Below, piece after piece: positions 24,828-36,899 of a DNA stretch of 64,000 nt. Location of the stretch: NCBI GenBank assembly GCA_033398695.1, contig CM065801.1, positions 3,348,001 to 3,412,000 on the forward strand, written 5' to 3'. The notes below the pieces were generated by a model. That model was not told where the DNA came from. It was given only the letters and a program-made list of their open reading frames with translations, and made no database searches. The translations under genes were made by a program, and so were the position numbers. The stretch's first letter is position 1; every line of letters begins with the position of its first letter. This DNA is from Orobanche coerulescens. Taxonomy: Eukaryota > Streptophyta > Magnoliopsida > Lamiales > Orobanchaceae.

Positions 24828-27800
24828 TACTTCTAGGTTGTGTCGACAAAGAATGAAATGTCAAGAAAGACGCATCGAGATCTTGTAATGTTGGGCCGAC
24901 AGGAATTCTATAAATTGGATACCTGCAACAAATAAATTTTTTGTCGGTACATAAAGAACATATATCAGCCATGAACCTCAAACACATCTTATTGTATAAT
25001 GGAAAATTCGGGAAAAGGGAAACATACCAAGCTACACAAATCCAACTTGTTGGTAGTAGATCACAGCTCTTATACTTACTCAGCTCAGGATATTGGGAAG
25101 CAAGTAATGATATCTGCACAGGGCGAGGGTAATATGGCCAACCACAATCATTTTCTAGGACAAACGAATCGAATAGATGATTCAGCATTTAAAACTCTGC
25201 TGCTTGAATTTACCTTATCAGCCAGTGGTCTGCGGTTATATGGTTGTTCGTATTCCAAAAATTGAAATGAGGGCAGTCCGTGAGAATGGGCAACCTCAGA
25301 GATAACTGAACTGACCACAGATTTATCTCCCAGTGATATCTTATTCAACCGCTGCATGTTCGAACCATTTGTCAACCTATATGACTCAGCCTCAATGCCC
25401 TCAGTGGGTCCTCTGGAAATGCAATTGAGAAACTAATTAGTGCCATTATTTGTCAAAAAACGGGGGCGGAAAAAGGAACGAAAAGGAGGAAAAATAGAAT
25501 CCAATGAGAAGCTTCAATTTTATTTGTAATCTAAAAAAAGTAGAGATTGCAAAAGACATGTGGCACAAGCTATAAGATAATCACATCACTCCCACAAGTC
25601 CGAGAATAAGAGAATGGAAACATAAAAGTACAGAGATATTCATGGGGAAGGCTCATATCACTTCATAAAGATCCAAAGAAACTTGAGGAAGAAGGCTCGA
25701 CAATAAGGAACAAAATCTATTAATATTACTATATTTTGCCACTAGGTCCTCTTAAAAATTTCCATTATCAAGTGGACAAAGCTTGTATTATCAAACTTTT
25801 TAGCACCATCCCGCATCAATAATCAAATTCTTCTACAAAAATGGCTAACTAGAACATTTGATGAAGTCATTTCCAATTTGAAACCCCAAAAGAAGGATAG
25901 AGAAACGAGCTAATCAAATTGATCCACGCAATAGCAGATTATTATCCTCCCTTTGTTTGGCAGGTATTGATTATAATATAAACGAACTATAATTCCTAGA
26001 ATAGTTTGCATATAGAAAATGTAGTACTATTAGATCCCACTCCCTCCGCCCCCAAAATAAGTGTCATTTTAGCATAAAAATTTTCTCCCAAAATAAGTGT
26101 CGTTTAGAATTCCAAGAATTAATTTTTCTAAATTTTCCTCTCATGTAAACGAGTCTTGGAAATAGAAAAGATCATTAAGAGAGAGCCACATAGTTTAAAA
26201 AAGACAACATAATAAGTAAGCATAAATAAGGACATATTATTCATTTTATGAGCATCCTTAATTTGTGTGAAGTTTGCTAAAACGGCACTTGTTTTGGGAC
26301 AGAGGGAGCATATAAGGAAACAATTTCCAGATGACACAATAATGAATGACAGAAACTTGAATCATAAGTAATGAAGTATAGCTTGTAAAAGGCAAAGTAA
26401 AAAGAGAAAAAACATTTATGTACAAGTAGATAAATAAAAACCATACAATTCAGAGACGTTCATTCAGTCCAATGACATTTAGAAGCTTGATTTTGAAAAT
26501 GTTATATATATACAGTCATCAAAAGCAAATAACTCGAAATAGTATAGAGAGTAGTTAAAAGGTTGAGTTGTCAGCAAGAGATACCTGCTGCTCTAACTAG
26601 TCCACCTTTCTCAGATATCCCCTCTGCCAGTCCATAGGAAGAAGGCAGTCGAGGACAGGTGTTATTTAAGAGAAAAGTAAGATGGGTGTATACTGATTAC
26701 TGAGTTGAACAAAACACCAGTATAACTTATTCAGTTAAGTCTGATAAAACCGAAATCAATATAGGATAAAAACAAGTAAAAATTATAACTCGAAATAACT
26801 CAGATGACCTAAGATCATTAATCCACAACTGGAGCAAAGTCGAATAAGACCAAGCTCTGCAATATGAAGTGGTCCAAAAATCTAAAACCTCCAGTAAATT
26901 TTTTTTTTGCAGCTAAATATTATGGACTTTCCACAATAAGTTAGTTATCCTGGAACAACTTATATAGTGGGTATCTTCTTGGATAATTGATTTTCTCGGA
27001 TGGAATTGGTACAATGTGTTTAAGTGCTAAGGAGAGCCAACCAGGAAACCACACTGCTTGAGAGAGTGGGTGGATGAGAATATGGACTCATTCATCAACA
27101 TCGGTTGGTAAAGAATCATGGAGAAACTTATATCGTAGGGTTCTAGGGGTAGACTCCCGATCCCATATCGGTTCAACGAGGAGTCACGGATCATTATATA
27201 TTGTGGCATCCTTCGTATTTACTAATTGGTTTTCTACGGGTGGATCGTGTTGTGAAATATAGTTACAAAAAGGTCAACGTCAAGAAGCACCAACAAGCGT
27301 AAATTACATATATAAATCCGATTGACATAATATTTTTTGTTAAACACAAATGTATGAATGACCAAATCTAAATAAATAATCAGTAACAATAATCATTTAA
27401 TAAGGACATCATATAATTAAAATGATTAATGCGGTGACTAGCTTATTTCAGTTAAAACTCACCCAAGTCTAGAAGAAGGATTTGACGGGTCGATGTACAA
27501 CTGTATGCCTGACAAAAACGGAACATAATACTGCTCAATTTTGTCTTTCCCATTTAACAATAAAGGTACTCCAGCTCCATAATAACTCCACTCGCTAAAA
27601 AATTCCCACAGATCTTCCAAGTAAAAAAAAGGAAGTGAATCCACTTCCCGCGCTCGCCTTCCCCTTGGGTTTACCTGTCAACAAATAAAGTAGCAAAAAT
27701 AACGTTTTGTTCGCTTCTGTAAAATGGGGCCGACAAACAAACTTCCAGATTTACCCTTATAATAAGCAACGGCAATTAATAAACTTTCCATTACTAATGC

Positions 27801-28958
27801 TTTAACAATTCAATATAGAACCATGAAATAACGACTTTCTGAAAACTCTCCATAAAGATCTTCCTACCTGTCGCAGATTAATACGATCTTGGAAACAATT
27901 GCTAACTGATTTTTAAATGCTAACAAAAGAATCTTGCAAAACAACCACAAAGGGAGCTGCAAACGATACGGCTTTTTAAAACAACCGCGTGAACTCAACG
28001 ATTTTTAAAAACCACTACAACAAAATCTACGAATTAACGAACTTCTGAAGAACGACAAATGTCAAGAAACATATCTGGAGGGCCAAGAAGTCTCGATACA
28101 GACCTTTCAAGATCTAGTTTCTTTTCTAAAATTCTTTCAAATGATCTCAAAATCCCCATTTAAACCTATTCTCCAGTAATTTCAAAAACGACATCTATGA
28201 AAACATTTCCAAACACTTCCTCCCTCTTTGGATTTGGGGTGCATTTGATTTAGTTTAAGAAGGGTCCAAAATTCAGACACATGCCAGTAAATTCCAAAAA
28301 AAAAAAATGAAAAAACAAACTTACAACGGACATTTTTATTATTTTTAAGCTTCAAGAAATATCGGGGAAAAGGAAAAAAGAAAAACAGTTCCAAATAGAA
28401 TCATTTCAACTGGTCTTGTTTTGAATGCAAAATCTTGATTTACTGATTAATCGGAACATTCATTACTGGGGTTTCCATTTCATTTCTTGCATGCATTCTC
28501 ATTCTTGCGCAAACAAAACAGAGGTTTAGGGTTTTATCTCCAAAAGGACAAACGAGAAATAAACCAGACTTTAATTCTTTGTGTACCTCCGACAAATATC
28601 GCGCCTGGATAAATGGAGTAACGGATTCCATTAAACGATCCAAGTTTGTGACATTCAAAGTCGAACCACGGCTAACAGAAGGCGGTACGGACAATGCCAC
28701 CGCGGTCGATGAATCAGCATCAGCGTTCCTAGTCTCCGCCTCCGTCTTAGAGGGAGATTCCGGCGTCAACGCTGTCCTCCTATCCAGTAGACGTTGCTGC
28801 AGTTGCTGCTGCTGCTGCTGTTGTTGTTGTTGTTGGAGCATCTGCCTCTGCAACATTTGTTGCTGCTGCAAAAGTATTTGCTGGTGGCGGCGAGCCGGAG
28901 GGTTGTAAAACCTATCACCGGGCGGAGGCGCCGCCGTAAACCCTCCCTGACTTGACAT
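23835..28958 (-). CDS. DUF789 family protein
   Basis: Six exons: 28587-28958, 27463-27674, 25214-25412, 25028-25113, 24831-24922 and 23835-24091; 1218 nt, 405 aa, all GT-AG and phase-consistent. DUF789 proteins are plant proteins of unknown function. After a low-complexity N-terminus with a polyglutamine-rich segment (about residues 30-57), family motifs appear in order: TNLDRLMESVTPFIQARYL (104-122), FFYLEDLWEFFSEWSYYGAG (140-159), QYYVPFLSGIQLY (172-184), FQFLEYEQPYNRRPLADK (about 244-261), SCDLLPTSWICVAWYPIYRI and GPTLQDLDASFLTFHSLST, and the C-terminal LPVFALASYKLKGS with a PDYQFF ending. Exon 2 joins exon 3 directly as GG-A. The last intron starts immediately before a CT microsatellite. 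No catalytic residues are known for the family. Confidence 0.9.
24181..24378. repeat. About 100-bp tandem duplication in the last DUF789 intron
   Basis: Two copies (24181-24281 and 24282-24378) each contain CAAGTTCT, an ACC trinucleotide run, CCCCACCCCTCCAAAAGAAA and GAGGTTGATTACAAA. Copies differ mainly in ACC repeat number and a few bases. Confidence 0.9.
24770..24826. repeat. (AG)n microsatellite next to a splice donor
   Basis: About 27 AG units, (CT)n on the coding strand, lie within 5 nt of the DUF789 exon 5 donor (24830). Further AG and G-rich tracts cover 24690-24770, and an (AC)n run lies at 24671-24688. Confidence 0.95.
26040..26308. mobile_element. Stowaway MITE (Tc1/mariner type) in DUF789 intron 2
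   Basis: The left end CTCCCTCCGCCCCCAAAATA and the right end (reverse complement CTCCCTCTGTCCCAAAACAA) match the classic Stowaway terminus. Length is 269 bp and it encodes nothing. The expected TA duplication is not intact (CA on both sides). Confidence 0.85.
27010..27260. repeat. Possible dispersed repeat in DUF789 intron 2
   Basis: The string CCCGATCCCATATCGGTT near 27156 resembles phrases common in plant TRIM/SINE-like dispersed repeats. Termini and family were not resolved. Confidence 0.25.
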
Positions 28959-29168
28959 CTTAACTCTTGAATTTCAAATCCAATCGACTCGAGTGCGTCT
29001 ATTTATAGATAAAAATTGTGTCAAATGCGTCTTGACTTTGGAGAATTTCGGATTGAAATATTGACGTAATCAAAGATGTAATTGAAATGAGATTGAACTG
29101 AAGCAAAATTTGGGAATTAAGGAGAGGTTTTTGCAAGGGTTTTTTTCTTCTTTAGTCTGTGTTCTTTC

Positions 29169-29179
<11 letters not shown>

Positions 29180-29202
<23 letters not shown>

Positions 29203-29206
29203 TGTG
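29180..29206. repeat. (TG)n microsatellite
   Basis: About thirteen TG units, 220 bp upstream of the DUF789 start codon, in its likely promoter region. Confidence 0.95.
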
Positions 29207-29824
29207 ATGAGGAGGTGGAAGGTTATGACTTACAGTGTGTGCGTGTGTTTTAGTTGTACTGTTTTGGATTGTTTCTCAGGGAGGGGTATTTTAGGGAGAA
29301 TGGGAAATAAAGGGCTGTTTGTAGAAAATGGGGGAAGAAAGAACCGACGACAGTTTGGCAGTTTTCAAGTGCCAAATCTTGTTTTTCTTCCACCTGTAAA
29401 AATGCTTGCGCATCACATTCAATTATAGTGACGTGACTTGACCGAATTGCCCCTCATTTTGCACAATGCCATTTTGATCCCTAGTTGCCAAACTTGCAAA
29501 TGAATATATTTAAATTTATTATTAATAAAATGGAGAAAAAAGAAAAGGAGAAAAAAATAATTGCTAGTTTGTCTATTATTTAAAAAAAATATTTATTTTT
29601 TTTATAATGAGGTATCAAAAAACTTGACTAGTTTCTGGGACAATATTAAATCGTGAGATATGTATTTGGCTTCAAGTTAATTATTCTCAATTACCGCGTA
29701 TGATGTGTCGTTTCCCAAGTAATTGCTCGACTGAAATCAGGCTTCCCACAATGTCAGTTACAACCATCAATTTTTAACCATTCCAGTAGGTATCAGTGGC
29801 TGCAGTCTCTCCCTTAGTCATAGA

Positions 29825-30307
29825 CAGGGGTGGTAAAAAAATACCGAAATGCCAAAATATCAAATTTACCGTACCGCAAAGTTAACGAAAACACCAAAAA
29901 AATGGGTATGACGAATATTCGGTGCGGTAAGGGTATGAAATTTTTTGGTGTTTGGTATTTCGGTATATACCGAAATACCAAAAAAGTTCGGTATTTCGAT
30001 GTCCATCGGTATATCGATTTTTTTTTGGTATTTTAATTGTTCGGTATTTCGGTCGTATATCAAATTTCTTTCGAAATTTTGGTAGTTCGGTATTTTGGTA
30101 AGTTTATTATATGCCGATACCTAAATAAAATTTGATATACCGTAATTTTGGTACAATATCAGTATGGACGAAAGCCACACCAAAATTTCGGCATACCAAA
30201 TTTCGATATATCATACGATATTGGTATGAAATTTGTTGTATCGGAGATTTCGATACGGTATACGGTATCGATAAATATTGTCAGTACGATATGGTACAGC
30301 ACCCCTA
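29825..30307. mobile_element. hAT-like MITE with ACCGAAATACCG interior repeats
   Basis: The termini CAGGGGTGGT and (reverse complement) TAGGGGTGCT are flanked by a perfect 8-bp duplication GTCATAGA (29817-29824, 30308-30315). The interior is built of degenerate TACCGAAATACC / GGTATTTCGGTA units in both orientations. Non-coding, 483 bp. Confidence 0.85.
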
Positions 30308-30959
30308 GTCATAGACCAACAGGTGACTAAGGGGCATAAACCCTAGAAAAAATTTATCCTTGAGAATTCAAACTCGGATCTCTTAATTAAAATGAAAGAT
30401 TTATGACCGGTGGGTTAAGACCACTGGTTAAAAAAAAAAAGTTTGGTTATTGGATTCTTGTAATTTCTGAAAATTTAACCTATTAAAAGTTAAATACTTT
30501 AGCGATATCACCAATTTAATATTATAATGTGAGGCGAAATCTAAATTTTAGAGTTCTTGCTATTTTTCTCGGTTTTTAAGGGGGTTCGATTTGTGGTTCT
30601 TTTATTTTTTTTTTACTTTTTTATCATTTCATTGGTTACTTTTTGGAATTTTTATTTTTAATCTTTTTTAGCTTTCAGGACTCGATTTCAATTTTTCTTT
30701 TTAGTGTTTTATGGGTAACAACTTATTGTGTTTTTATTTTTTTGTTCGGTTAAACAGTCGAAAATATGTATGGAAGAAAAACCGATTTTAAACCAACACG
30801 AGAAAACTAGTGAGACTAGATTCTCAGATCGGATTTTGACATTTTCTTTCAAATAATTATATTTTTATATAAAAAATCAATAGTTGATTGTTAAGTTTAT
30901 CATACACATACAATTTGTGAATAATCAAACAACTACCATAATCAGTTAGTAAGCCAAAT
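30308..30959. other. AT-rich spacer between two MITEs
   Basis: No gene or definite element was recognised. Long T-rich runs lie at 30540-30760. Confidence 0.4.
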
Positions 30960-31552
30960 TAGGACTGTAAACGAATCGAGCCGAGTCGAGCCGAGCTTTG
31001 ATCGAATCGAGCCGAATTTTAAATTTTTTTTCTGCCGAGCCGAGCTTCCTTACCGAACAAAAATCGTGTTCGAACTCGAGCTCGTTAATAAATCAAGCCG
31101 CACACGAGCTGTTCGCGAACAACTCGAGCCGAGTCGAGCTCGAGCCGAGCTGAACTTCTCGCGAATAATTATATATTTTTAAATTATTTAAATAATATAT
31201 TTGAATTATTTAAAATAAATATTTTAAAATAATCGTTAAAAATTATATATTTTCAAATATATATAAAAATTTAATATTTTAATATATGAAAATTATTTAA
31301 AAAATTATTTATCTATAATACAATATATAAATATTATAAAAATTAATTTAAAAATATATTTATTAATCGAGCTTAACGACCGATCTTGAGCCGAGCTCGA
31401 GCCGCACATGCCCAAGCTCGGCTCGAGCTCGTTTTCTTAACGCGCAAATTTTTGTGTTCGAGCTCGAGCTCGAGTTCTTAACGAACCGAGCAGCCTCTTA
31501 ACAAGTTCGAGCGAGCTTTGTTCGCGAGCATTTCGGTTCGTTTCTGATACTA
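30960..31552. mobile_element. hAT-like MITE with GAGCCGAGCTCG interior repeats
   Basis: The ends TAGGACTGTAAACGAATCG and (reverse complement) TAGTATCAGAAACGAACCG are flanked by the 8-bp duplication AGCCAAAT (30952-30959, 31553-31560). Both subterminal parts are degenerate CGAGCCGAG / CTCGGCTCG units around an AT-rich centre. Non-coding. Confidence 0.85.
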
Positions 31553-31560
31553 AGCCAAAT

Positions 31561-32096
31561 GCATCAGACAACCGTCCATAAGCCAATAGCCATCGATCTA
31601 TTGATGATCTTTTAATTATTTTAATTTTTCAATAGTTTCTATTTTTGTATTTCTTTTAAATTTTTTATTTAATTTTATAAATTTAAAAGACCGAAAATTA
31701 AGGCATTCCAAATTATATATAGGAGAAGTTCGTAAATTTTATTGTTAAATTTTCGTATGATAATAGCGTTAAAAATATATAGAGGGTTGACAAAATGTAG
31801 AGAAAAAAATGTACTAAATATATTTATTATCCGTACTCTTGGATTGGATTATAACTTTAGTGCTCTTTATATCGCAATCTTTAGAATGTAATGATTTTTT
31901 TTTTTTATCAATTACTTGCGAATTTATAATAAGATGGCATAAAAATTTAATGAAAATAAATGTTGATAATCAGATCATGAATGGCAAATTACTTATTATT
32001 GATGTACGTAATCTGATAATGAGATCAGTGTGTTTGGTATTACTCGAGTTTATGTTACAATCCTTGTTTCTTTTATTGAGATGAGAAATGCTATAT
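31561..32096. other. AT-rich flank of the nested retrotransposon cluster
   Basis: No coding or repeat assignment. It ends at the left border of the copia element, with CTATA immediately before the LTR as the presumed target site. Confidence 0.4.
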
Positions 32097-32240
32097 TGTT
32101 GTAATTAGTGTATGAATGATCTTTATGTTCCCTAAATTCTAATGGTGTACCTATAAATATAGGTATTTGGCCCTCATAATAATACACATCATTTTCTTCT
32201 TCTCTTTCATTTTCCTCTCTTTTCTCTCTAATTCACAACA
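32097..32240 (+). mobile_element. 5' LTR of the copia element (short, about 144 bp)
   Basis: It begins TGTTGTAATTAGTGTATGAA, repeated at 54346 where the truncated 3' LTR starts. A TATA-like CTATAAATATAG near 32150 precedes a CT-rich leader. The 3' end is placed at CACAACA (32240), just before ACGTTATCAGCACGA, which holds the primer-binding position but is not the usual tRNA-iMet complement. The whole element spans 32097 to at least 54377, of which A (36900-53171) is inserted DNA. Confidence 0.75.
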
Positions 32241-32679
32241 CGTTATCAGCACGATCTCTTTCAGAATTTTTTTTTTAGCGATTTTCACCGAAGGTATTGT
32301 GTTCTGATTTTCTTTTATCTTTGTGTTTTAAGTTGTCCGTTTGTATTCGTCTTTCAAAAAAAAAAAAAAGTTGCCTGCGGATCTACAATTTTTCAGCTAT
32401 CTACATAAATAGGTGATAGAGATCACCTTTTATTTCTTATGGCAGTGAAAAAAAAAACAATTTTATTATTTATCTTGTTGTTGAATTTTTTTTTTTTTTG
32501 ATTTATTTGGGCATATCGATTTTGTAATTCATCAATAATTTAGAATCAATTATTTAATTATTAATTTAATATAGATTATATGCATATTTCATATATTCTA
32601 TACTAATTATTCTGATTTCACTATCATCATACATAAATAATATATATGATGATCTAAGAAATCTATTATCAAATCGAAG

Positions 32680-33130
32680 TTGTTTCCTGAAGAAACAAGA
32701 TCTAACAATTCTTAATAGTCCAGAAGATTATTAAGATAAAATATGTGTTGTAGCTATTGAACAAATATAATATTATCTCGTCATATTCTAATTAAATATG
32801 ATGTGTTCCTGAAGAACATTACGAGATCTAAGTTTTTATGTAAATTTCTGAGGGAAAACACAAAACAATATTCCTGAAGAATATTGTAAAGGTTCTTGAA
32901 GAAGCTTTTAATTTATTCCATTTTGTACTATTCTTTTTTTTTCGTGTATTTTTTTTCTTAAAATTATTGCTCCCGAAGTAGCACAATTAAATTGCAATAC
33001 TATTGACAAATACACTTGTTCTAAAAGAACAAGTCATATTCGTATTAAATCTCCCATGATAATACAATATTCCTGAAGAATATTGATACAAAATAATATC
33101 ATAAATTATTATGCTCTTGAAGTAGCATAA
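32680..33130 (+). promoter_or_regulatory. Hairpin array in the copia 5' leader
   Basis: Successive stem-loops: TTGTTTC-CTGAA-GAAACAA (32680-32698); a 10-bp stem with loop CAGAA (32711-32735); TGTTC-CTGAA-GAACA (32804-32818); ACAATATTC-CTGAA-GAATATTGT (32865-32887); AAAGGTTC-TTGAA-GAAGCTTT (32888-32908); TGCT...AGCA enclosing CCGAAG (near 32968-32983); ACTTGTTC-TAAAA-GAACAAGT (33014-33034); CAATATTC-CTGAA-GAATATTG (33065-33085); TTATGCT...AGCATAA enclosing TTGAAG (33109-33130). The stems differ while staying self-complementary. The function is unknown. Confidence 0.8.
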
Positions 33131-33349
33131 ATTTTAAATACAAATGTGATTTTATGTTATATTAAATAATTTTAATTATTGCACTCCAATACCATGAATA
33201 CAACAAAGAACATTTTTAAAACTCTATATGAGTCAATATCCACTTCAAGTTATTAATGAATTTTAATAACTTTTAAAAGTCTAAATTCAAGAAAATTTTA
33301 ATTTTATGTTAAAAATGACTTGTTTTATTTTTACTATGTAGATTTACAT

Positions 33350-34351
33350 ATGGCCAATATCACCAAGCTTGAGTTTGTTGCACTTGATATTTCTGGCAAG
33401 AACTATTTATCATGGACTCTTGATGCCGATATCCACTTGATCTCAAAGTGCAGGTGAGACAATAAAAGAAGGAAACAAAGAATCCCAGCAGGATCGTGCA
33501 AAGGCACTAATATTCCTTCGTCATCATCTCCATGATGATTTAAAAGTTGAGTACCTCACCGTCAAAGATCCAATTGAGTTATGAAAAAGTTTAAAAGAGA
33601 GGTTTGACCATCAGAGGACTGTAGTCCTCCCTAGAGCCCGACACGAATGGATACGTCTTCGCTTGCAAGATTTTAAAAACGTGAGTGCCTATAATTCAGA
33701 GTTGTTCAGAATCAGCTCTACTTTGAAGCTTTGTGGTGAAAAATAACTGATGAAGATATGCTTGAGAAAACATTCTCCACGTTCAACGCTTCAAATATGA
33801 TCTTGCAACAGCAATATCGAGAGCGTGGTTTCAAAAAATACTCTGAACCCATATCTTGTTTATTGGTCGCTGAGCAAAATAATGAGTTGCTCATGCGAAA
33901 CCACGAATTACGACCCACTGGTTCCGCAGCATTGCCTGAAGCCAATGCTACATTCAATCATGGAAATGGGCGTGGACGTGGCCGCGGACACAAGCGTGGA
34001 CGTGGACGCGGATATGGACGTGGATGTGGTTTTGGACGTGGCACAACACATAGTGAAATATCCAACAACAAAAGGCACAAATCATTCAATGATAGTAACC
34101 CATCCAAAAGGGAAGATAAATGCCATATATGTGGCATGAATGGGCACTGGTCACGTACATGTCGTACGGCAAAACATCTCGTGGACCTTTATCAGAAATC
34201 AATCAAGGGAAAAGAAAAGATTGAAACTAATGTCCTTGATTATGATGGTCCACTTGATATGACTCACTTGGATGTCTCTGATTTCTTTGCTCATCCAAAA
34301 GGAGATATTGATCACTTGATTGGGGGTGGTGTGTTAGACGATATTGATTAG
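33350..34351 (+). pseudogene. Copia gag, degenerate
   Basis: The start at 33350 reads MANITKLEFVALDISGKNYL, the typical N-terminus of Retrofit/Ale-like copia gag. Stops break it at about 33456, 33583 and 33742. From 33758 it is open to 34351, with FSTFNASNMILQQQYRERGF, a glycine/arginine-rich segment (about 33965-34045) and one CCHC zinc knuckle (CHICGMNGHWSRTC). In an active element gag forms the virus-like particle and binds genomic RNA; the internal stops make this copy inactive. Confidence 0.9.
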
Positions 34352-34499
34352 TTTGAGAATTGTTGCTTTGTTATTTTCTTTGCTTGGGAATTTTTTCAGT
34401 ATGATGATTTGCTTTTGAACTAATTATTTTTCGAATGGTTATTTCATAATAAATGAATTTATTTCTAAAAAGTTCCTTTAAATTATTACAGAAATTACA

Positions 34500-36899
34500 A
34501 TGGATGCTTGTGATATTTGTCTAGATGATAGTGCAACTACGCACACCATTCTCCAAGATAAGAAATACTTTCTCAAATTAACATTAGCAGAAGATAATGT
34601 TAATACCATATCAGGTGCATCAAACATCATTGAAGGCTCCGGAAGAGCATGTGTTATTTTACCAAATAATACTAAATTAGTTATAGATTATGCACTTTAC
34701 TCTAGTAAATCGAGAAGGAATTTACTAAGTTTTAAGGATATCCGCTGCAATGGATATCACATTGAGACAATGCAAGAAGTTAATAATGAGTACCTTTGTA
34801 TAAATTCTTTTGTGTCCGCCGAAGCAAACAAAAGAAAAATTCTCGACATTATCGTCTGTAATGTATTACACATTCATAAAAGCAATTGAGGCAAATCATG
34901 TCATGAACCTGAAGTTCAATGACCCAAAGATCTTTATGCTCTGGCATGAAAGATTTGGACATCCTGGAGCAACTATGATGCGTCGAATACTCAATACTTC
35001 ATACGGACATAACATAAAGAACCAGAAGATTCTTTTAGCAAATGAAATCTCTTGTGATGCTTGCGCACAAGGAAAGTTAATCACTAGACCTTCAAGTACG
35101 AAAGTTAGCATTGAATCTCCATCTTTTCTAGAAAGAATTCAAGGAGATATTTGCGGACCAATAGATCCACCATGTGGACCATTTCGATATTTTATGGTAT
35201 TAATTGATGCGTCTACTAGATGGTCCCATGTGAGCTTACTTTCAACTAGAAATGTGGCATTTGCTAGGCTACTTGCTCAAATAATAAAATTACGAGCTCA
35301 ATTCCTTGATAATTCAATCAAGGCAATTCGTCTTGACAACGCTGGTGAGTTTAGATCCCAAGCATTCGACGAATATTGTATGGCAATTGGAATTGAGGTC
35401 GAACATTCAGTTGCTCATGTCCATACACAAAATGGTCTAGCAGAATCGCTTATTAAGCGTCTTAAACTAATTGCAAGACCATTACTTATGAAATCAAAAC
35501 TCCCAACTTCTGCTTGGGATCATGCTATATTACATGCAGCAACATTAGTTAGTATTAGGCCTACGGATTATCACCAATATTCTCCCATGCAACTTGTCTC
35601 TGGTCGAGAACCTGATGTTTCTCATTTATGAACTTTAGGTTGTGCTGTTCAAGTCCCAATTGCACCGCCACAACGCACAAAAATGGGTCCCCAACGAAGG
35701 CTTGGGATATACGTTGGGTTTGATTCACCTTCAATTATAAGGTATCTTGAACCTTTAACAGGTGATCTATTTACTGCACGCTTTGCAGACTGTCATTTTA
35801 ATGAAATGACATACCCAACATTAGTTGGAACAAAACTACATCTAGAAAAGCAAAAGGATATCTCTTGGAATGAAAAAATCTTATCACATTTTGATCCGCG
35901 GAATAGTCAATGTGAGCAAGAAGTTGAAAAGATCATTTACCTACAAAAGGTTGCAAATCAACCACCTGACACCTTCGTTGATACACGAAGAGTGACAAAA
36001 TCCTATATACCTGCTGCAAATGCACCAGCCAGAATCGATGTCCCTGAAGGACAAGTAATAGCAGCAAACGAATCCAAAGTACGTCAAAAGAGTGGTCGAC
36101 CAATTGGTTCGAAGGACTCTGTACCTAGAAAAAGGAAGGTGCAAGATAAGAACCAAACAGGAATGATGATTGATCAATCAAATGAAAGTAATGTAGTTCC
36201 TGAAGAACTGTTAATGTCTGAAAATAATGAGATCTCAATAAATTATTCATATTCTAGTAAATTATTGGAGAGGGAAAATATCATCATGGATGATATCTTT
36301 GCCTTTAATATGGTTCGAGAAGTTTCAAATGAGGATCCTGAACCGAAGTCTGTTGAAGACTGTCGAAATAGAGATGATTGGCTAAAATGGAAAGAAGCCA
36401 TAGAGGCTGAATTAAATTCCTTGGAAAAACGAAAGGTGTTTGGACCTGTAGTTCAAACTCCGAAAAATGTTATCCCAGTAGGATACAAATGGGATTTTGT
36501 TAGAAAGAAAAATGAGCATCATGAAGTTACGAGATACAAAGCAAGACTCGTAGCACAAGGTTTCTCTCAAAGACCAGGAATTGATTATGAGGAAATGTAC
36601 TCTCCAGTAATGGACACGATTAATTTTAGATTTTTGATTAGTCTGGCTGTGTCACAAAGGCTCGATATGTGCCTTATGGATGTAGTAACCGCGTATCTGT
36701 ATGGTTCACTTGATAGTGACATATACATGAAAATCCCAGAAGGATTTAAATTACCAGCAGCAAGTAATTCATATCCCAAAAGCATGTTCTCAATTAAGAT
36801 GCAAAGATTGTTGTATGGACTAAAACAATCTGGACGAATGTGGTACAATAGACTTAGTGAATATCTGTTGAAAGAAGGGTATAAAAATGATGTTGTCTG
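34500..36899 (+). pseudogene. Copia pol, 5' part (protease, integrase, N-terminal RT)
   Basis: Order of domains: protease with DDSATTH (about 34527); HHCC pre-integrase (HERFGHP and CDACAQGK) after a frame change near 34860-34890; integrase core with the conserved acidic residues in GDICGP, RLDNAGEF and NGLAESL; then the integrase tail and the RT start (PVGYKWDFVRKKN, YKARLVAQGFSQ, LMDVVTAYLYG, LLYGLKQSGRMW). A TGA stop interrupts at 35629. The frame is cut at 36899 by element A, and the remaining RT with its YVDD motif resumes 16.3 kb later at 53177. Confidence 0.93.

Noticed and set aside
24658..24888. Open frames through the AG/CT microsatellite
   Set aside because: Simple-sequence translation; the splice donor before the repeat gives the family-consistent product.
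26583..26645. Possible extra DUF789 exon with open frame ending in a good GT donor
   Set aside because: No acceptor gives a consistent phase from exon 2, and direct joining of exon 2 to 25412 keeps frame and matches the family pattern.
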